The translations under genes were made by a program, and so were the position numbers. Shown one piece after another: positions 23,266 through 31,597 of a stretch of 64,000 bases of DNA; the stretch's first letter is position 1, and each line of letters starts with the position of its first letter. Origin of the DNA: Martelella lutilitoris. Lineage in GTDB: Bacteria; Pseudomonadota; Alphaproteobacteria; Rhizobiales; Rhizobiaceae. The stretch lies in the NCBI RefSeq assembly GCF_005924265.1, contig NZ_VCLB01000005.1, positions 248,001-312,000 on the forward strand, given 5' to 3'. The notes under the pieces were generated by a model. It saw only the letters and a list, made by a program, of their open reading frames with translations. It did no database searches and had not been told where the DNA came from.

Positions 23266-24147
23266 GTGAGCCAGATCCGACTCTACGTCACCACCGATGA
23301 GGCCGGCGCAGGCCGCGTTCTCAATGCGCTTTCCGAACTGCTCGGCGAGGAGCCCTATGCGCTGGCGACGATGGAGATCGACGAGAAGGCAAACATCTGG
23401 GAGGCCTCGGTCTATCTTGAGGCGGAAGAGGAAGAGGCGCTGCGACAGGTGTTCGAGGCGGCGCTCGGGCTTTTTCCCGAAGGCGGGCCTCTCGCGGTGG
23501 AGAAGGAGATCATCGCCGATATCGACTGGATCGCCAAATCGCTGGAAGGGCTGAAGCCGGTGCGCGCAGGCCGTTTTCTGGTGCACGGCGCCCATGATCG
23601 CGAGGACCGCCGGCCCGGCGACATCGCGCTCGAGATCGAGGCGGGGCAGGCCTTCGGCACGGGCCATCATGGGACAACCGCCGGCTGCCTTGAAATGATA
23701 GACACGCTTTTGAAGGCCGAGGCGCCGCAAAACGCGCTTGATCTTGGAACCGGAACCGGCGTCCTGGCCATGGCGGTGCGCAAGCTGAGGCCGATCTCTG
23801 TTCTGGCGACCGATATCGACGATGTCGCCGTCAGGGTCGCCCGTTACAATGCGCGTCAGAACGGCATTGTCTCCGGCGTCGATTTCGTCACCGCGCCGGG
23901 CTTCCATCACGCGGCCTTTGCCGAGCACGGCCCCTTCGATCTGGTGATTGCCAATATTCTTGCCCGTCCGCTGATGAAGCTTGCGCCCGGCGTGCGCGCG
24001 AACCTTGCGCCCGGCGGCTCGGTCATCCTCTCCGGCATTCTGGAAACGCAGCGCTGGAAGGTGCTGGCGGCCTATCGCGCACAGGGCATGCGCCATGTGC
24101 GCACCTACTGGCGCGAAGGCTGGGTCACGCTTCTGCTCAAGGGTTGA
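23266..24147 (+). CDS. prmA: Ribosomal protein L11 methyltransferase
   Basis: SAM-dependent enzyme that methylates lysines and the N-terminus of ribosomal protein L11. 293 aa with GTG start. The N-terminal substrate-recognition domain (about residues 1-100) is followed by a Rossmann methyltransferase domain: AFGTGHHGTTAGCLEMI, DLGTGTGVLAMAV (motif I), ATDIDDVAVRVARYN and FDLVIANILARPL. Its stop codon directly abuts that of the convergent regulator gene (TGATCA at 24145-24150), leaving no terminator between them. Confidence 0.93.
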   Translation: MSQIRLYVTTDEAGAGRVLNALSELLGEEPYALATMEIDEKANIWEASVYLEAEEEEALRQVFEAALGLFPEGGPLAVEKEIIADIDWIAKSLEGLKPVRAGRFLVHGAHDREDRRPGDIALEIEAGQAFGTGHHGTTAGCLEMIDTLLKAEAPQNALDLGTGTGVLAMAVRKLRPISVLATDIDDVAVRVARYNARQNGIVSGVDFVTAPGFHHAAFAEHGPFDLVIANILARPLMKLAPGVRANLAPGGSVILSGILETQRWKVLAAYRAQGMRHVRTYWREGWVTLLLKG

Positions 24148-25158
24148 TCAGACGGCGAGGCTGAACGCGTTCTCGCTGACGCTCATGCGGGCCTGGCGAC
24201 GGAGCGCCCGTTCCTGCTGCGGCGAACACTGGTAGATCTCGCGGTAGCATTTGGAAAAATGCGAGGCCGAGACGAAACCGCAGGCAACCGCCACATCGAC
24301 GACCGGCATGGTCGACTGCGCCAGCAGCCGGCGGGCGCGGTCGAGGCGAATCTCCAGATAGTAACGCGCCGGCGAACGGCCCATTTCCTGGCGGAACAGG
24401 CGCTCGACCTGACGGCGCGACAGGCCGACCGCATCGGCGATCTCGATCAGCGACAGCGGTTCGGCGAGATTGGCCTCCATCAGTTCGATGATCTGCAGCA
24501 CCTTGCCGTTCTGCACGCCGAGACGGGCGCGGAGCGGCAGGCGCTGGCGCTCGCTCGAGGGGCGTACCCGGTCCGTCAGAGCCTGTTCGCAGATGGCGTT
24601 GACAAGGCCCTCGCCGAACTCGCGGCTGATGATATGCAGCATCATGTCGACCGAGGCGGTGCCGCCGGCGCAACTGTAGATGTTGCGATCGATCTCGAAC
24701 AGGTCCGCATGGGCGTCGATTTCCGGATAGGTTTCGCAAAACCCCGGCATGTTTTCCCAGTGGATGGCGCAGCGCCTGCCCTTCAAAAGGCCGGCGCGGG
24801 CCAGAAGGTGGGTGGCCGTGCACATCGAGCCGATGCCGCAGCCGCGATTGTTGAGTTCGCGCAGCCAGGCCTCGAACGACTTGTTGTCGTAATCGTCGAC
24901 ATCGACGCCGGAACAGACCAGCACGAGGTCGGGGCGCTTCTCGCCCATCAGCGAGCGGCGCTCGTCGGCAAGCGACGTGTCGGGATCGACGGCGATGCCG
25001 CTCGAAGAATAGACCTTCTGGCCATCGCCGGAGGTGATCCGCCAGCGATAGGCCTCAAAGCCCAGCATCCTGTTGGCAATGCGCAATGTCTCGATCGCGC
25101 CCGAAAACGGCAGGAGCGAGAATTGCGGAACCAGATAAAAAACGAACGATCTCACCAT
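24148..25158 (-). CDS. GbdR-like GATase1/AraC-type transcriptional regulator
   Basis: 336 aa from the ATG at 25158; the in-frame start at 25233 would add 25 residues. The N-terminal DJ-1/PfpI-like domain starts VRSFVFYLVPQFSLLPFSG and contains IGSMCTATHLLARAGLL around the position of the nucleophile cysteine of the enzymes. The C-terminal AraC domain has two helix-turn-helices, SLIEIADAVGLSRRQVERLF and VVDVAVACGFVSASHFSKCY. The sequence strongly resembles the glycine-betaine-responsive activator GbdR, so a role in choline/betaine catabolism is likely, though no such catabolic genes lie nearby. Name withheld because of that. Confidence 0.85.
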   Translation of the reverse strand: MVRSFVFYLVPQFSLLPFSGAIETLRIANRMLGFEAYRWRITSGDGQKVYSSSGIAVDPDTSLADERRSLMGEKRPDLVLVCSGVDVDDYDNKSFEAWLRELNNRGCGIGSMCTATHLLARAGLLKGRRCAIHWENMPGFCETYPEIDAHADLFEIDRNIYSCAGGTASVDMMLHIISREFGEGLVNAICEQALTDRVRPSSERQRLPLRARLGVQNGKVLQIIELMEANLAEPLSLIEIADAVGLSRRQVERLFRQEMGRSPARYYLEIRLDRARRLLAQSTMPVVDVAVACGFVSASHFSKCYREIYQCSPQQERALRRQARMSVSENAFSLAV

Positions 25159-25388
25159 TGTGCACACACCGCCGCAGTCGAAGCCGGAATCTGATCTTGT
25201 AGAATTAACTTCTGCAAGAAATATGGCCGCCAATAGTCTGATTGCGACACTGACACAGACAAATGCGCCAGCAAAGCCGATCCCGATCCGGTTTGTGATT
25301 TTTTTGTGAAGCGTTGCACATAGGCTTCATTGCAACCGCTTGGTGACCGGGCGTTTCTTTCGTCCGCCATTGCTGCGTTGCGGCGAAA

Positions 25389-25412
25389 ACGGCCGTCGGG
25401 TGAACGACGGCC
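25389..25412 (-). terminator. Terminator of the 55-aa protein gene
   Basis: GGCCGTCG and CGACGGCC (25391-25398 and 25405-25412) form an eight-pair stem. Read on the minus strand it is followed by GTTTTCG, just after the stop at 25422. Confidence 0.65.
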
Positions 25413-25421
25413 GCTCGCGTC

Positions 25422-25589
25422 TTAGTCATAGCGCCAGTGTTCCTCACGGGCGATGATGTCGTCGCGCAGATGTGACGGGATACGGTTGACATTGCGGTCT
25501 ATCAGCGCCCGCCGTGCGGCCTCGTCGCGCTGTTCGGCAAGCCTGGCAAGCGGGGCGACCAGATGTCTGAGGATGATGAACAGTCCCAT
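25422..25589 (-). CDS. Small basic protein, 55 aa, divergent from LysR regulator
   Basis: Start ATG complement at 25589 with GGAGAAACGAA upstream, stop TAA. The protein begins MGLFIILRHLVAPLARLAEQ, a hydrophobic amphipathic helix, and continues with a charged part containing NRIPSHLRDDIIAREEHW. This faintly recalls the DUF1127 small proteins of alphaproteobacteria, but I cannot assign it firmly. A good ribosome-binding site, a terminator after the stop and divergence from a LysR gene make it a believable gene. Function unknown. It could be the target of the neighbouring regulator. Confidence 0.7.
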   Translation of the reverse strand: MGLFIILRHLVAPLARLAEQRDEAARRALIDRNVNRIPSHLRDDIIAREEHWRYD

Positions 25590-25642
25590 TTCGTTTCTCC
25601 TTCAATGCGTTTCTTGATGACCTGATCCCAAGGTAGACAGAT

Positions 25643-25671
25643 TTGACATTCAATCAAACGAAATGTAATCA
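25643..25671 (+). promoter_or_regulatory. Promoter of the LysR gene with overlapping LysR-type dyad
   Basis: TTGACA (25643-25648), 17-base spacer, TAATCA (25666-25671) fits a sigma-70 promoter for the gene starting at 25710. TTGACATTCAATCAA (25643-25657) is a TTGA-N7-TCAA dyad of the T-N11-A form bound by LysR regulators and covers the -35 box, suggesting autorepression. Confidence 0.6.
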
Positions 25672-25709
25672 TGCTATTCATCAACAAAATTGAATTGATG
25701 GAGCGCTTC

Positions 25710-26612
25710 ATGGCCAATCTCCTGCAGACTCCGCTGCCGGTTCTCGATAACGACATCCTCCGCACGTTCGTCGCTATCGCGGAGACGGGCAGTTTTTCCG
25801 GCGCTGCGGAAACCGTGTTTCGCACGCCCTCGGCGGTCTCCATGCAGATCAAGCGGCTGGAGGAACAGCTCGGTGTCTCGCTCTTCGTGCGGGATGCGCG
25901 TTCGGTGCGGTTGACCCATAGCGGCGAGACGTTATTGAACTATGCCCGCCGCATGCTCGCGCTCTCCAATGAAGCGATGTCGCGTTTCAGACATCCGGAC
26001 ATGCATGGCGTGGTCCGGCTCGGCGCCACCGACGATATCGGCGAACGCATCCTGCCGACGATCCTGAAGCGCTTCGCCGAGGCCTTTCCGGGCGTTATGG
26101 TCGATGTCACCATCGACAACAGCGTCGGGTTGCGCCGGCGGCTCAGCGAGCAACGGCTTGATCTGACGCTGCTCAATTCCGGCAATGGCGCCTCGGATGA
26201 GGAAAGCGAACTGATCCTGCGCGAGCGGCTGGTCTGGGTCGGCGCGAGTTGCGGAACGGCGCACACGAAGGACCCGCTTCCGGTGTCGATGTGGGAGCAG
26301 GGCTGTTCATGGCGCAACGAGGCCGTGGAGAAGCTGACGGAAGTCGGTCGGGCCTATCGCGTCGCCTATATGAGCGCGACCACCATGGTGCAACGCGCCG
26401 CCGTCCTTTCCGATCTCGCCGTAGCGCCGATCGCCTCCTATTACGTGTCGGACGGCATGGAGGTTCTGGGGGAAGAGGCGGGGTTGCCGGAGCTTGGCTT
26501 CTATGAAATCCGCCTCAAGTTTTCTGAGCAGCGCGGCGAACTGATCGAGGCGGTCGCCGACGCCATCCGCCACGCCTTCCGGCCCGCCGAGCGGCAAAGC
26601 CGCGTGGCCTGA
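25710..26612 (+). CDS. LysR family transcriptional regulator
   Basis: 300 aa from ATG 25710, preceded by GGAG six bases away; in-frame ATGs at 25671 and 25698 are less well placed. The winged HTH is at residues about 10-67: LRTFVAIAETGSFSGAAETV followed by PSAVSMQIKRLEEQLGVSLF. The effector domain starts at VVRLGATDDIGERILPTIL. It is divergent from a 55-aa protein gene, and an arrangement of LysR regulator plus small protein is known for VtlR/LsrB-type regulators in Brucella and rhizobia; whether this is an orthologue needs comparison. Effector unknown. Confidence 0.88.
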   Translation: MANLLQTPLPVLDNDILRTFVAIAETGSFSGAAETVFRTPSAVSMQIKRLEEQLGVSLFVRDARSVRLTHSGETLLNYARRMLALSNEAMSRFRHPDMHGVVRLGATDDIGERILPTILKRFAEAFPGVMVDVTIDNSVGLRRRLSEQRLDLTLLNSGNGASDEESELILRERLVWVGASCGTAHTKDPLPVSMWEQGCSWRNEAVEKLTEVGRAYRVAYMSATTMVQRAAVLSDLAVAPIASYYVSDGMEVLGEEAGLPELGFYEIRLKFSEQRGELIEAVADAIRHAFRPAERQSRVA

Positions 26613-26619
26613 CGCCGTA

Positions 26620-27249
26620 TCAGAAGAGCAGCGCGATCAGCGCGCCGGCGGCAACGACAACAAGCCCCGCCAGCAGGATCGCGAAGACCCCGACCGCAAG
26701 CCCGATGACGAGCCCGTAGCCATCGCGCTCGGTGACCGAAAGGCCGATGATCGCAAGGGCAAGGGCAGGAAGCCAGTTGCCGAAGGGGATCGGGAAGAAC
26801 ACCACGATCGAAAGAATGAGCGCGAAGCCACCCAACACGCGCTCCGCTCTCCGGGTTTCAAGAAACCAGAACCGCGGCTTCACCGCGCTTTCGATCCAGC
26901 GGAGCCAGGGCAGGACACGGTCAAGAATGGCCATGCCGCGCGCGCCGTCGACGGAAAACCGCGCGATCCGTTCGGGCAGCCAGACGCGCGTGTGGCGCGA
27001 GATCATCATCTGCCAGGAGACGAGGATCAGCGGCAGGCCGAGCAGCAATGTGGCGCCGGGCGGCAGCGGAATCAGGTTCGGGATCGAAAAAAGAACGATG
27101 AAGGCGCCGAAGGATCGCTCCGCCAGGGCATCATCGAGCTGTTCGAGGCTGAGACGGCCGTCCGGCCCGGGACGCAGGCAGGCAAGAATGTCCGAAAGCT
27201 TCTCCCCCTCGTGCGATCGTGGTTCGAAATCCGTCTTTTCGTGTTCCAA
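26620..27249 (-). CDS. exoD: ExoD family exopolysaccharide synthesis protein
   Basis: 209 aa with four or more membrane segments: GAFIVLFSIPNLIPLPPGAT, LLLGLPLILVSWQMM, VLGGFALILSIVVFFPIPFG and a C-terminal pair from ALALAIIGLSV to the end. These match the ExoD family, first described in Sinorhizobium meliloti as needed for exopolysaccharide production and nodule invasion; the mechanism is not settled. The amino end is charged and cytoplasmic (about 50 residues). It converges with the LysR gene, with 7 bases between stops. Confidence 0.88.
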   Translation of the reverse strand: MEHEKTDFEPRSHEGEKLSDILACLRPGPDGRLSLEQLDDALAERSFGAFIVLFSIPNLIPLPPGATLLLGLPLILVSWQMMISRHTRVWLPERIARFSVDGARGMAILDRVLPWLRWIESAVKPRFWFLETRRAERVLGGFALILSIVVFFPIPFGNWLPALALAIIGLSVTERDGYGLVIGLAVGVFAILLAGLVVVAAGALIALLF

Positions 27250-27353
27250 TCGTGCTGCTCCTCTTGCCGGCTCTCAGCTAGATGGGGCCGAATTTGATCA
27301 AAACCAGCTTTTTTCGGTGAAATTCCGGCTGCGGCGCTGCGCCGTGCCTGGCC

Positions 27354-27428
27354 TGTGGATAACCCCCGGATAAGCTGTGCAAATGCCGGGGATTGGCTGT
27401 GAACGAACGGTGCAGCGCTTGTGGATAT
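27354..27428. promoter_or_regulatory. Two DnaA-box-like sites between exoD and the entericidin gene
   Basis: TGTGGATAA at 27354-27362 is a perfect DnaA box (TTATCCACA on the other strand). TGTGGATAT at 27420-27428 differs by one base. CTGTGCAAA and CTGTGAACG between them are more degenerate. They lie in the 271-base intergenic stretch between two divergent genes, where I see no coding sequence. Confidence 0.5.
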
Positions 27429-27520
27429 GTTCGCGCCGATAAAAAGCGCCTGGTTGCCACGGAACCCCGGCGCTTCTGGGACGTTGATCAAGCGATCCGA
27501 AGCAATTCCAGGAGATGCAA

Positions 27521-27682
27521 ATGTTCAAAGGAAAAATCATCGCCGCGTTCACCCTGTTCGCCATGAGCGTTCTGGTCGCATCCTGCGGCAACACGATCGA
27601 GGGCATGGGCCAGGATACCGCCAACGCGATCGACGCGACCCAGGATGCCGGCCAGTCGATCGACAACGCTGCGTCCTACTGA
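27521..27682 (+). CDS. Entericidin A/B family lipoprotein
   Basis: 53 aa. A short signal peptide (IIAAFTLFAMSVLVAS) ends in a lipobox VASC with the lipidated cysteine at residue 22. It is followed by NTIEGMGQDTANAIDATQD, the pattern of the entericidin family. These are small membrane lipoproteins, in E. coli an antidote/toxin pair tied to stationary phase; only one is present here. CAGGAG lies ahead of ATG 27521 and a strong terminator follows. Too short for automatic gene finders to be reliable, but signals on both sides support it. Confidence 0.88.
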   Translation: MFKGKIIAAFTLFAMSVLVASCGNTIEGMGQDTANAIDATQDAGQSIDNAASY

Positions 27683-27710
27683 GGTCTTTCGCGGAACTGC
27701 CCTTTCACGC

Positions 27711-27743
27711 AACGCCCGGGTGCAGGTCGCCCGGGCGTTTTGC
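27711..27743 (+). terminator. Terminator after entericidin gene
   Basis: AACGCCCGGG (27711-27720) pairs perfectly with CCCGGGCGTT (27730-27739), nine-base loop, T-run TTTT overlapping the stem end. It lies between convergent genes; the minus-strand oxidoreductase stop is at 27745. Confidence 0.85.
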
Positions 27744-27744
27744 G

Positions 27745-28821
27745 TCAGAACGCGTTCTGCCAGCCGTTGTAGAAGGGGTGGTCCGGCAGGACCGGCAGGG
27801 CAACCGCGCTGTAGGTCTTGGCCGACCAGTAGGCGGCGGTGGCGAAGTCGAGGCTCTGGCGGGCATCGCCGAGCGTCAGCGGCAGCGGGGTCTTGTTACA
27901 GATGGCTTTGTGGAAATCCTGCATCTGTCCGGCAAATCCCGAGGGCGGCGGCGTGAAACCGGCAAGCGCTTCGTCGATCTTGCCGCCGATTGCGGCACTC
28001 GAGGGAACGAAGCGCCAGGGCGCCTTGTCGGCGGTGAAGTCGGGGCGGCTGTCGGTTTCGATCGTCACGTTCTCGAAGCAGAGCCGCATGCGGCTCAGGG
28101 CTTCCACCGAGCCGAGCGTCGCCGATGTCGTGGCCAGCGCGCCGCATTCAAGCTCGACGCTGATGCTGGCGCAGTCCTCGACCTCGACCCTGTTGACCCT
28201 CGTGGCCGTGCGCGCGAACAGCGAGCGTACCGGGCCGAGGAGGTAGAACATCAGGTCATTGGCGTGGATGGCCTGGTTCATCAATATGCCGCCAAGCGCG
28301 CCCGACCAGCTTTTGCGCCAGTCTTTTTCGTAGTAGTCCGCGCCGCGCAGCCAATGCACCTCGCAGGTCGCCACCAGCGGCCTGCCGGCAAGGCCCGAGG
28401 CAATGATGTGGTGCGCCTTCTGGGCGCCATCATTGTAGCGATACTGCATGATCGGCATCACATGACCGGAGGAGCGCGATTCGGCGTCGAGCAGTTCGTC
28501 GATATCGGCAAGCGATCCCACAAGCGGTTTCTCGCAGATGACGTGCTTGCCGGCCTGAAGGGCGGCGATGATCATCTTCTTGTGGGTGGCCGGCGGCGTG
28601 CAGATGTCGATCACGTCGATATCGTCCATGCCGACGATCTCGAGATAGTCCGTCTCCAGCCGTTCGACACCGAACTCGGCGCCGGCAGCCTTCAGCAGGG
28701 AGGCATCGAGATCGCATAGCGCGGCGACCTCGAAACGATCGGTATTGGTGCGGTAGCCGTTTTGAATGTGGTTGCGGCCGATACCGAGCCCGACTACAGC
28801 GACTTTCAGCGTTCGTGTCAT
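27745..28821 (-). CDS. Gfo/Idh/MocA family oxidoreductase
   Basis: 358 aa. N-terminal Rossmann domain with VAVVGLGIGRNHIQN (dinucleotide loop) and the family motif ICEKPLVGSLAD, whose EKP lysine is catalytic or substrate-binding. The C-terminal half is the alpha/beta domain holding the sugar or polyol, with GGILMNQAIHANDLMFYLLG containing the conserved histidine. The family oxidises or reduces sugars and inositols with NAD(P); the substrate is not evident. It is not part of an operon here, since neighbours on the same strand start beyond 29065. Confidence 0.85.
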   Translation of the reverse strand: MTRTLKVAVVGLGIGRNHIQNGYRTNTDRFEVAALCDLDASLLKAAGAEFGVERLETDYLEIVGMDDIDVIDICTPPATHKKMIIAALQAGKHVICEKPLVGSLADIDELLDAESRSSGHVMPIMQYRYNDGAQKAHHIIASGLAGRPLVATCEVHWLRGADYYEKDWRKSWSGALGGILMNQAIHANDLMFYLLGPVRSLFARTATRVNRVEVEDCASISVELECGALATTSATLGSVEALSRMRLCFENVTIETDSRPDFTADKAPWRFVPSSAAIGGKIDEALAGFTPPPSGFAGQMQDFHKAICNKTPLPLTLGDARQSLDFATAAYWSAKTYSAVALPVLPDHPFYNGWQNAF

Positions 28822-29064
28822 TCACATGTCCTGATATGCGTCTTGCCGCATCCGGCATTGATCCTTGCCGTCGTCGCCGAGGGAACCCGGAAGGCGCGAA
28901 ACCGGCTTTCGGTCTGCGCGAAAGCGCAAAGTCTTTCGGTGCTGGCGGCGGTCCTGGCGAGACGGGTCAAGATGAACTCTGCAATGGAATCAGACGATTT
29001 CAAAAAACTGTCACTAGCATAAACCGAAATTCCCGTGTGGCCACCGTTTGCGGCAAGAACCAAC

Positions 29065-29871
29065 TCAGTAACCCGCATCGGCAAGAAAACCTTCTACCAT
29101 CGAACGGTAACCGCCGCCAAACAGGCGAAGATGCACGAGCGCCGGCCAGAGGCTGTAGATCGCCTGGCGCGCCTCGTAACCCGGTTCAAGCGCCGGGTAA
29201 TTGTCGTAGAAGCCCTGGTCCAGACTGCCGAACAGATTGAGCATGGCGAGATCGACTTCCGCGTGGCCGTAATAGCTGGCCGGATCGATGAAGGCGGTGA
29301 TGCGTCCGGAAGACGCCATCACATTTCCCGACCAGAGATCGCCGTGAAGAAGGGCGGCGGGCGGGGTGTCCGGCAAATGGTCGGCCAGTCTTTCGCAAAG
29401 CCGTTCGATCCTCCGGGCGAGGTCGGCGGGGATGTCGTCGATATTGTTCAACAGCCTGCGGTCGCGCCAGAATGCGACCCATGAGTCTGTCTTGTTGTTT
29501 TCGATCGGAACCTTGCCGAAGGCATAGTCGTGGTCGAAGCCGTATTGCGGGCCGGTTGCGGCGTGAAGCTTGGCAAGCGAACGGCCGAGATCCGCCTGGG
29601 CGTCGGAAAAACCGCCTCGTCCCTCAACCTTCGTGATGATCAGGACGCGGTCATTGGCGGCGATCACCTCCGGCGTCGGTGCGCCCGTCGCGGCGATCAG
29701 GCGCAGCATCGCGCCTTCCACGGCGGGCGCCGGGCCGCCCTTGACGACGAAGTGCCGGCCGTCCTCCGTCTTAGCGAGCATCAGCGCCGAGAGGTCGCCC
29801 GAGGCAAAATGGGAGAGGGTGACGCGATCAACGCCGATGAGGTTCGCTATCATGTCCTTGAGGTCGTTCAT
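29065..29871 (-). CDS. Fructosamine kinase family protein
   Basis: 268 aa of the protein-kinase-like superfamily. HFVVKGGPAPAVEGAMLRLI holds the ATP-binding lysine. ALLHGDLWSGNVMASSG is the catalytic loop and AFIDPASYYGHAEVDLAML the metal-binding loop; both are diagnostic for fructosamine-3-kinases and their bacterial homologues. Bacterial members phosphorylate ketoamines such as glycated amines or ribulosamines and may act in deglycation repair. Upstream, 127 bases separate it from the divergent FAD oxidase. Confidence 0.88.
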   Translation of the reverse strand: MNDLKDMIANLIGVDRVTLSHFASGDLSALMLAKTEDGRHFVVKGGPAPAVEGAMLRLIAATGAPTPEVIAANDRVLIITKVEGRGGFSDAQADLGRSLAKLHAATGPQYGFDHDYAFGKVPIENNKTDSWVAFWRDRRLLNNIDDIPADLARRIERLCERLADHLPDTPPAALLHGDLWSGNVMASSGRITAFIDPASYYGHAEVDLAMLNLFGSLDQGFYDNYPALEPGYEARQAIYSLWPALVHLRLFGGGYRSMVEGFLADAGY

Positions 29872-29998
29872 CGCGGAAGCCGTAAATGGGTGGTTCAGGT
29901 TGGCGGCCGGCTCTGGACGCCGGGGGCCGTCCTCGCATAAAACGCTGAAAAGGCCGGGCGTCCAGAGGCTACGGCAAAACAGGTTCGGAGTGCAAGTT

Positions 29999-31402
29999 TT
30001 GGCAATTGAAGACGTTCAGACACGCCCGCGCGATCCGCAGGCGGCGCAAGAGGTGATTGATCTGCTCAAGGAGCGTTTCGGCGACAAGGTGCAGACGGGC
30101 GAGGCGTTTCGCGCGCAGCATGCCCATACGACCACCTATCTTCCCGCGCAGTTGCCGGACGCCGTGTTCTTTGCGGAAAGTTCCGAGGACGTGAAGGCGG
30201 CGGTGAGGCTTTGCGCCGAACACAAGGTGCCGGTCATTCCCTTTGGCACCGGGTCTTCGCTCGAGGGGCAGGTGAATGCGCCGGAGGGCGGCATTTGCAT
30301 CGACCTGTCGCGCATGAACCGGGTGCTTGAGGTCAATGCCGAGGATCTCGACTGTCGCGTCGAGCCGGGGGTTACCCGCGAGGAGTTGAACGACTATCTG
30401 CGCGATACCGGGCTGTTCTTCCCGATCGACCCCGGCGCCAATGCCTCGCTCGGCGGCATGGCCGCGACGCGGGCCTCGGGCACCAATGCGGTGCGCTACG
30501 GCACGATGAAGGACGTGGTGCTGGCGCTGACCGTCGTGACCGCAGACGGCGAGGAGATCGTAACCGGACGCCGCGCGCGCAAATCGTCCGCAGGCTATGA
30601 TCTTACCCGGCTTTTCGTCGGCGCGGAAGGCACGCTCGGCATCATCACCTCGATCACGCTGAAGCTCGCCGGCATCCCGGAGAAGATCGCCGGCGGCGTC
30701 TCGTCTTTCGAGACGCTGGAAGACGCCTGCAACGCGGTGATCATGACGATCCAGATGGGTATCCCGGTTGCCCGCATCGAGCTTCTCGACGCGCTGCAGG
30801 TCAAGGCCTGCAACGCCTATTCTGGCCTCGACTTTCCCGAAACGCCGTTGCTTCTTCTGGAATTCCACGGCAGCGAAGAGGCTGTCGCCATGCAGTCGGC
30901 GCAGTTCGCCGAGATCGCGTCCGATTGCGGCGGCTCCGATTTCGTCTGGACCGCCAATGCCGAGGAACGCACGAAGCTGTGGAAGGCCCGTCACAGCGCC
31001 TATTGGGCCGGCCGGGCGCTCGCGCCGGAACTCGACGGTCTTTCCACGGATGTCTGCGTGCCGATCTCACGTCTTGCCGATTGCGTGCGCGAAACCCAGG
31101 AGGATGTGAAGCGCGAGGGCATTCTGGCGCCTGTCGTCGGCCATGCGGGCGACGGCAATTTCCATCTCCTCGTCCTGTTCGACAAGAACAATCCTGAAGA
31201 GATCGCCCGCGTCGAGGCCTTCACCACGCGGCTTGCCGAAAGGGCGATTGCCATGGGCGGGACTGCGACCGGCGAACACGGCGTCGGCCAGGGAAAGAAG
31301 CGCGTCGTCGGCCAGGAGATCGGAGCGGCGGTTTCCGCCATGCGCGCGATCAAGCAGGCGCTCGATCCGGATAATATCTTCAACCCCGGAAAGATTTTCT
31401 GA
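29999..31402 (+). CDS. FAD-linked oxidase, GlcD / D-lactate dehydrogenase type
   Basis: 467 aa. The reading frame is open far upstream, but homologous sequence begins at about AIEDVQTRPRD. TTG 29999 is the probable start, with GGAG eight bases before; GTG 29990 is an alternative. The VAO-type FAD-binding part shows PVIPFGTGSSLEGQ, GLFFPIDPGANASLGGMAAT and RLFVGAEGTLGIITSITLKL. The C-terminal FAD-oxidase domain contains GHAGDGNFHLLVLFD and GEHGVGQGKK, with the typical metal-site histidines. Family members oxidise D-lactate, glycolate or other 2-hydroxy acids; no partner subunits are adjacent, which favours the single-subunit D-lactate type. Confidence 0.88.
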   Translation: MAIEDVQTRPRDPQAAQEVIDLLKERFGDKVQTGEAFRAQHAHTTTYLPAQLPDAVFFAESSEDVKAAVRLCAEHKVPVIPFGTGSSLEGQVNAPEGGICIDLSRMNRVLEVNAEDLDCRVEPGVTREELNDYLRDTGLFFPIDPGANASLGGMAATRASGTNAVRYGTMKDVVLALTVVTADGEEIVTGRRARKSSAGYDLTRLFVGAEGTLGIITSITLKLAGIPEKIAGGVSSFETLEDACNAVIMTIQMGIPVARIELLDALQVKACNAYSGLDFPETPLLLLEFHGSEEAVAMQSAQFAEIASDCGGSDFVWTANAEERTKLWKARHSAYWAGRALAPELDGLSTDVCVPISRLADCVRETQEDVKREGILAPVVGHAGDGNFHLLVLFDKNNPEEIARVEAFTTRLAERAIAMGGTATGEHGVGQGKKRVVGQEIGAAVSAMRAIKQALDPDNIFNPGKIF

Positions 31403-31597
31403 GGAAAGAAGCACGTAAAACTTGTTTTTGGCGCGGCAGGCCGAACTGGCCTGTCCCGGCGCGTCGTGATAGGTTCCAGACATCGGAATGACCGGGCGGA
31501 ACGGGCCGCCCGACGGACGAGATGGCTATCGGATGTCGCGGGCCGCCGGCAGGCGGAACTGCAGAGTGCCGCGTGAATGAGATAAGGAACCGCTAGA

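Noticed and set aside
31431-31455. Inverted repeat CAGGCC/GGCCTG after the FAD oxidase gene, considered as terminator
   Set aside because: The stem is only six pairs long and no T-run follows.
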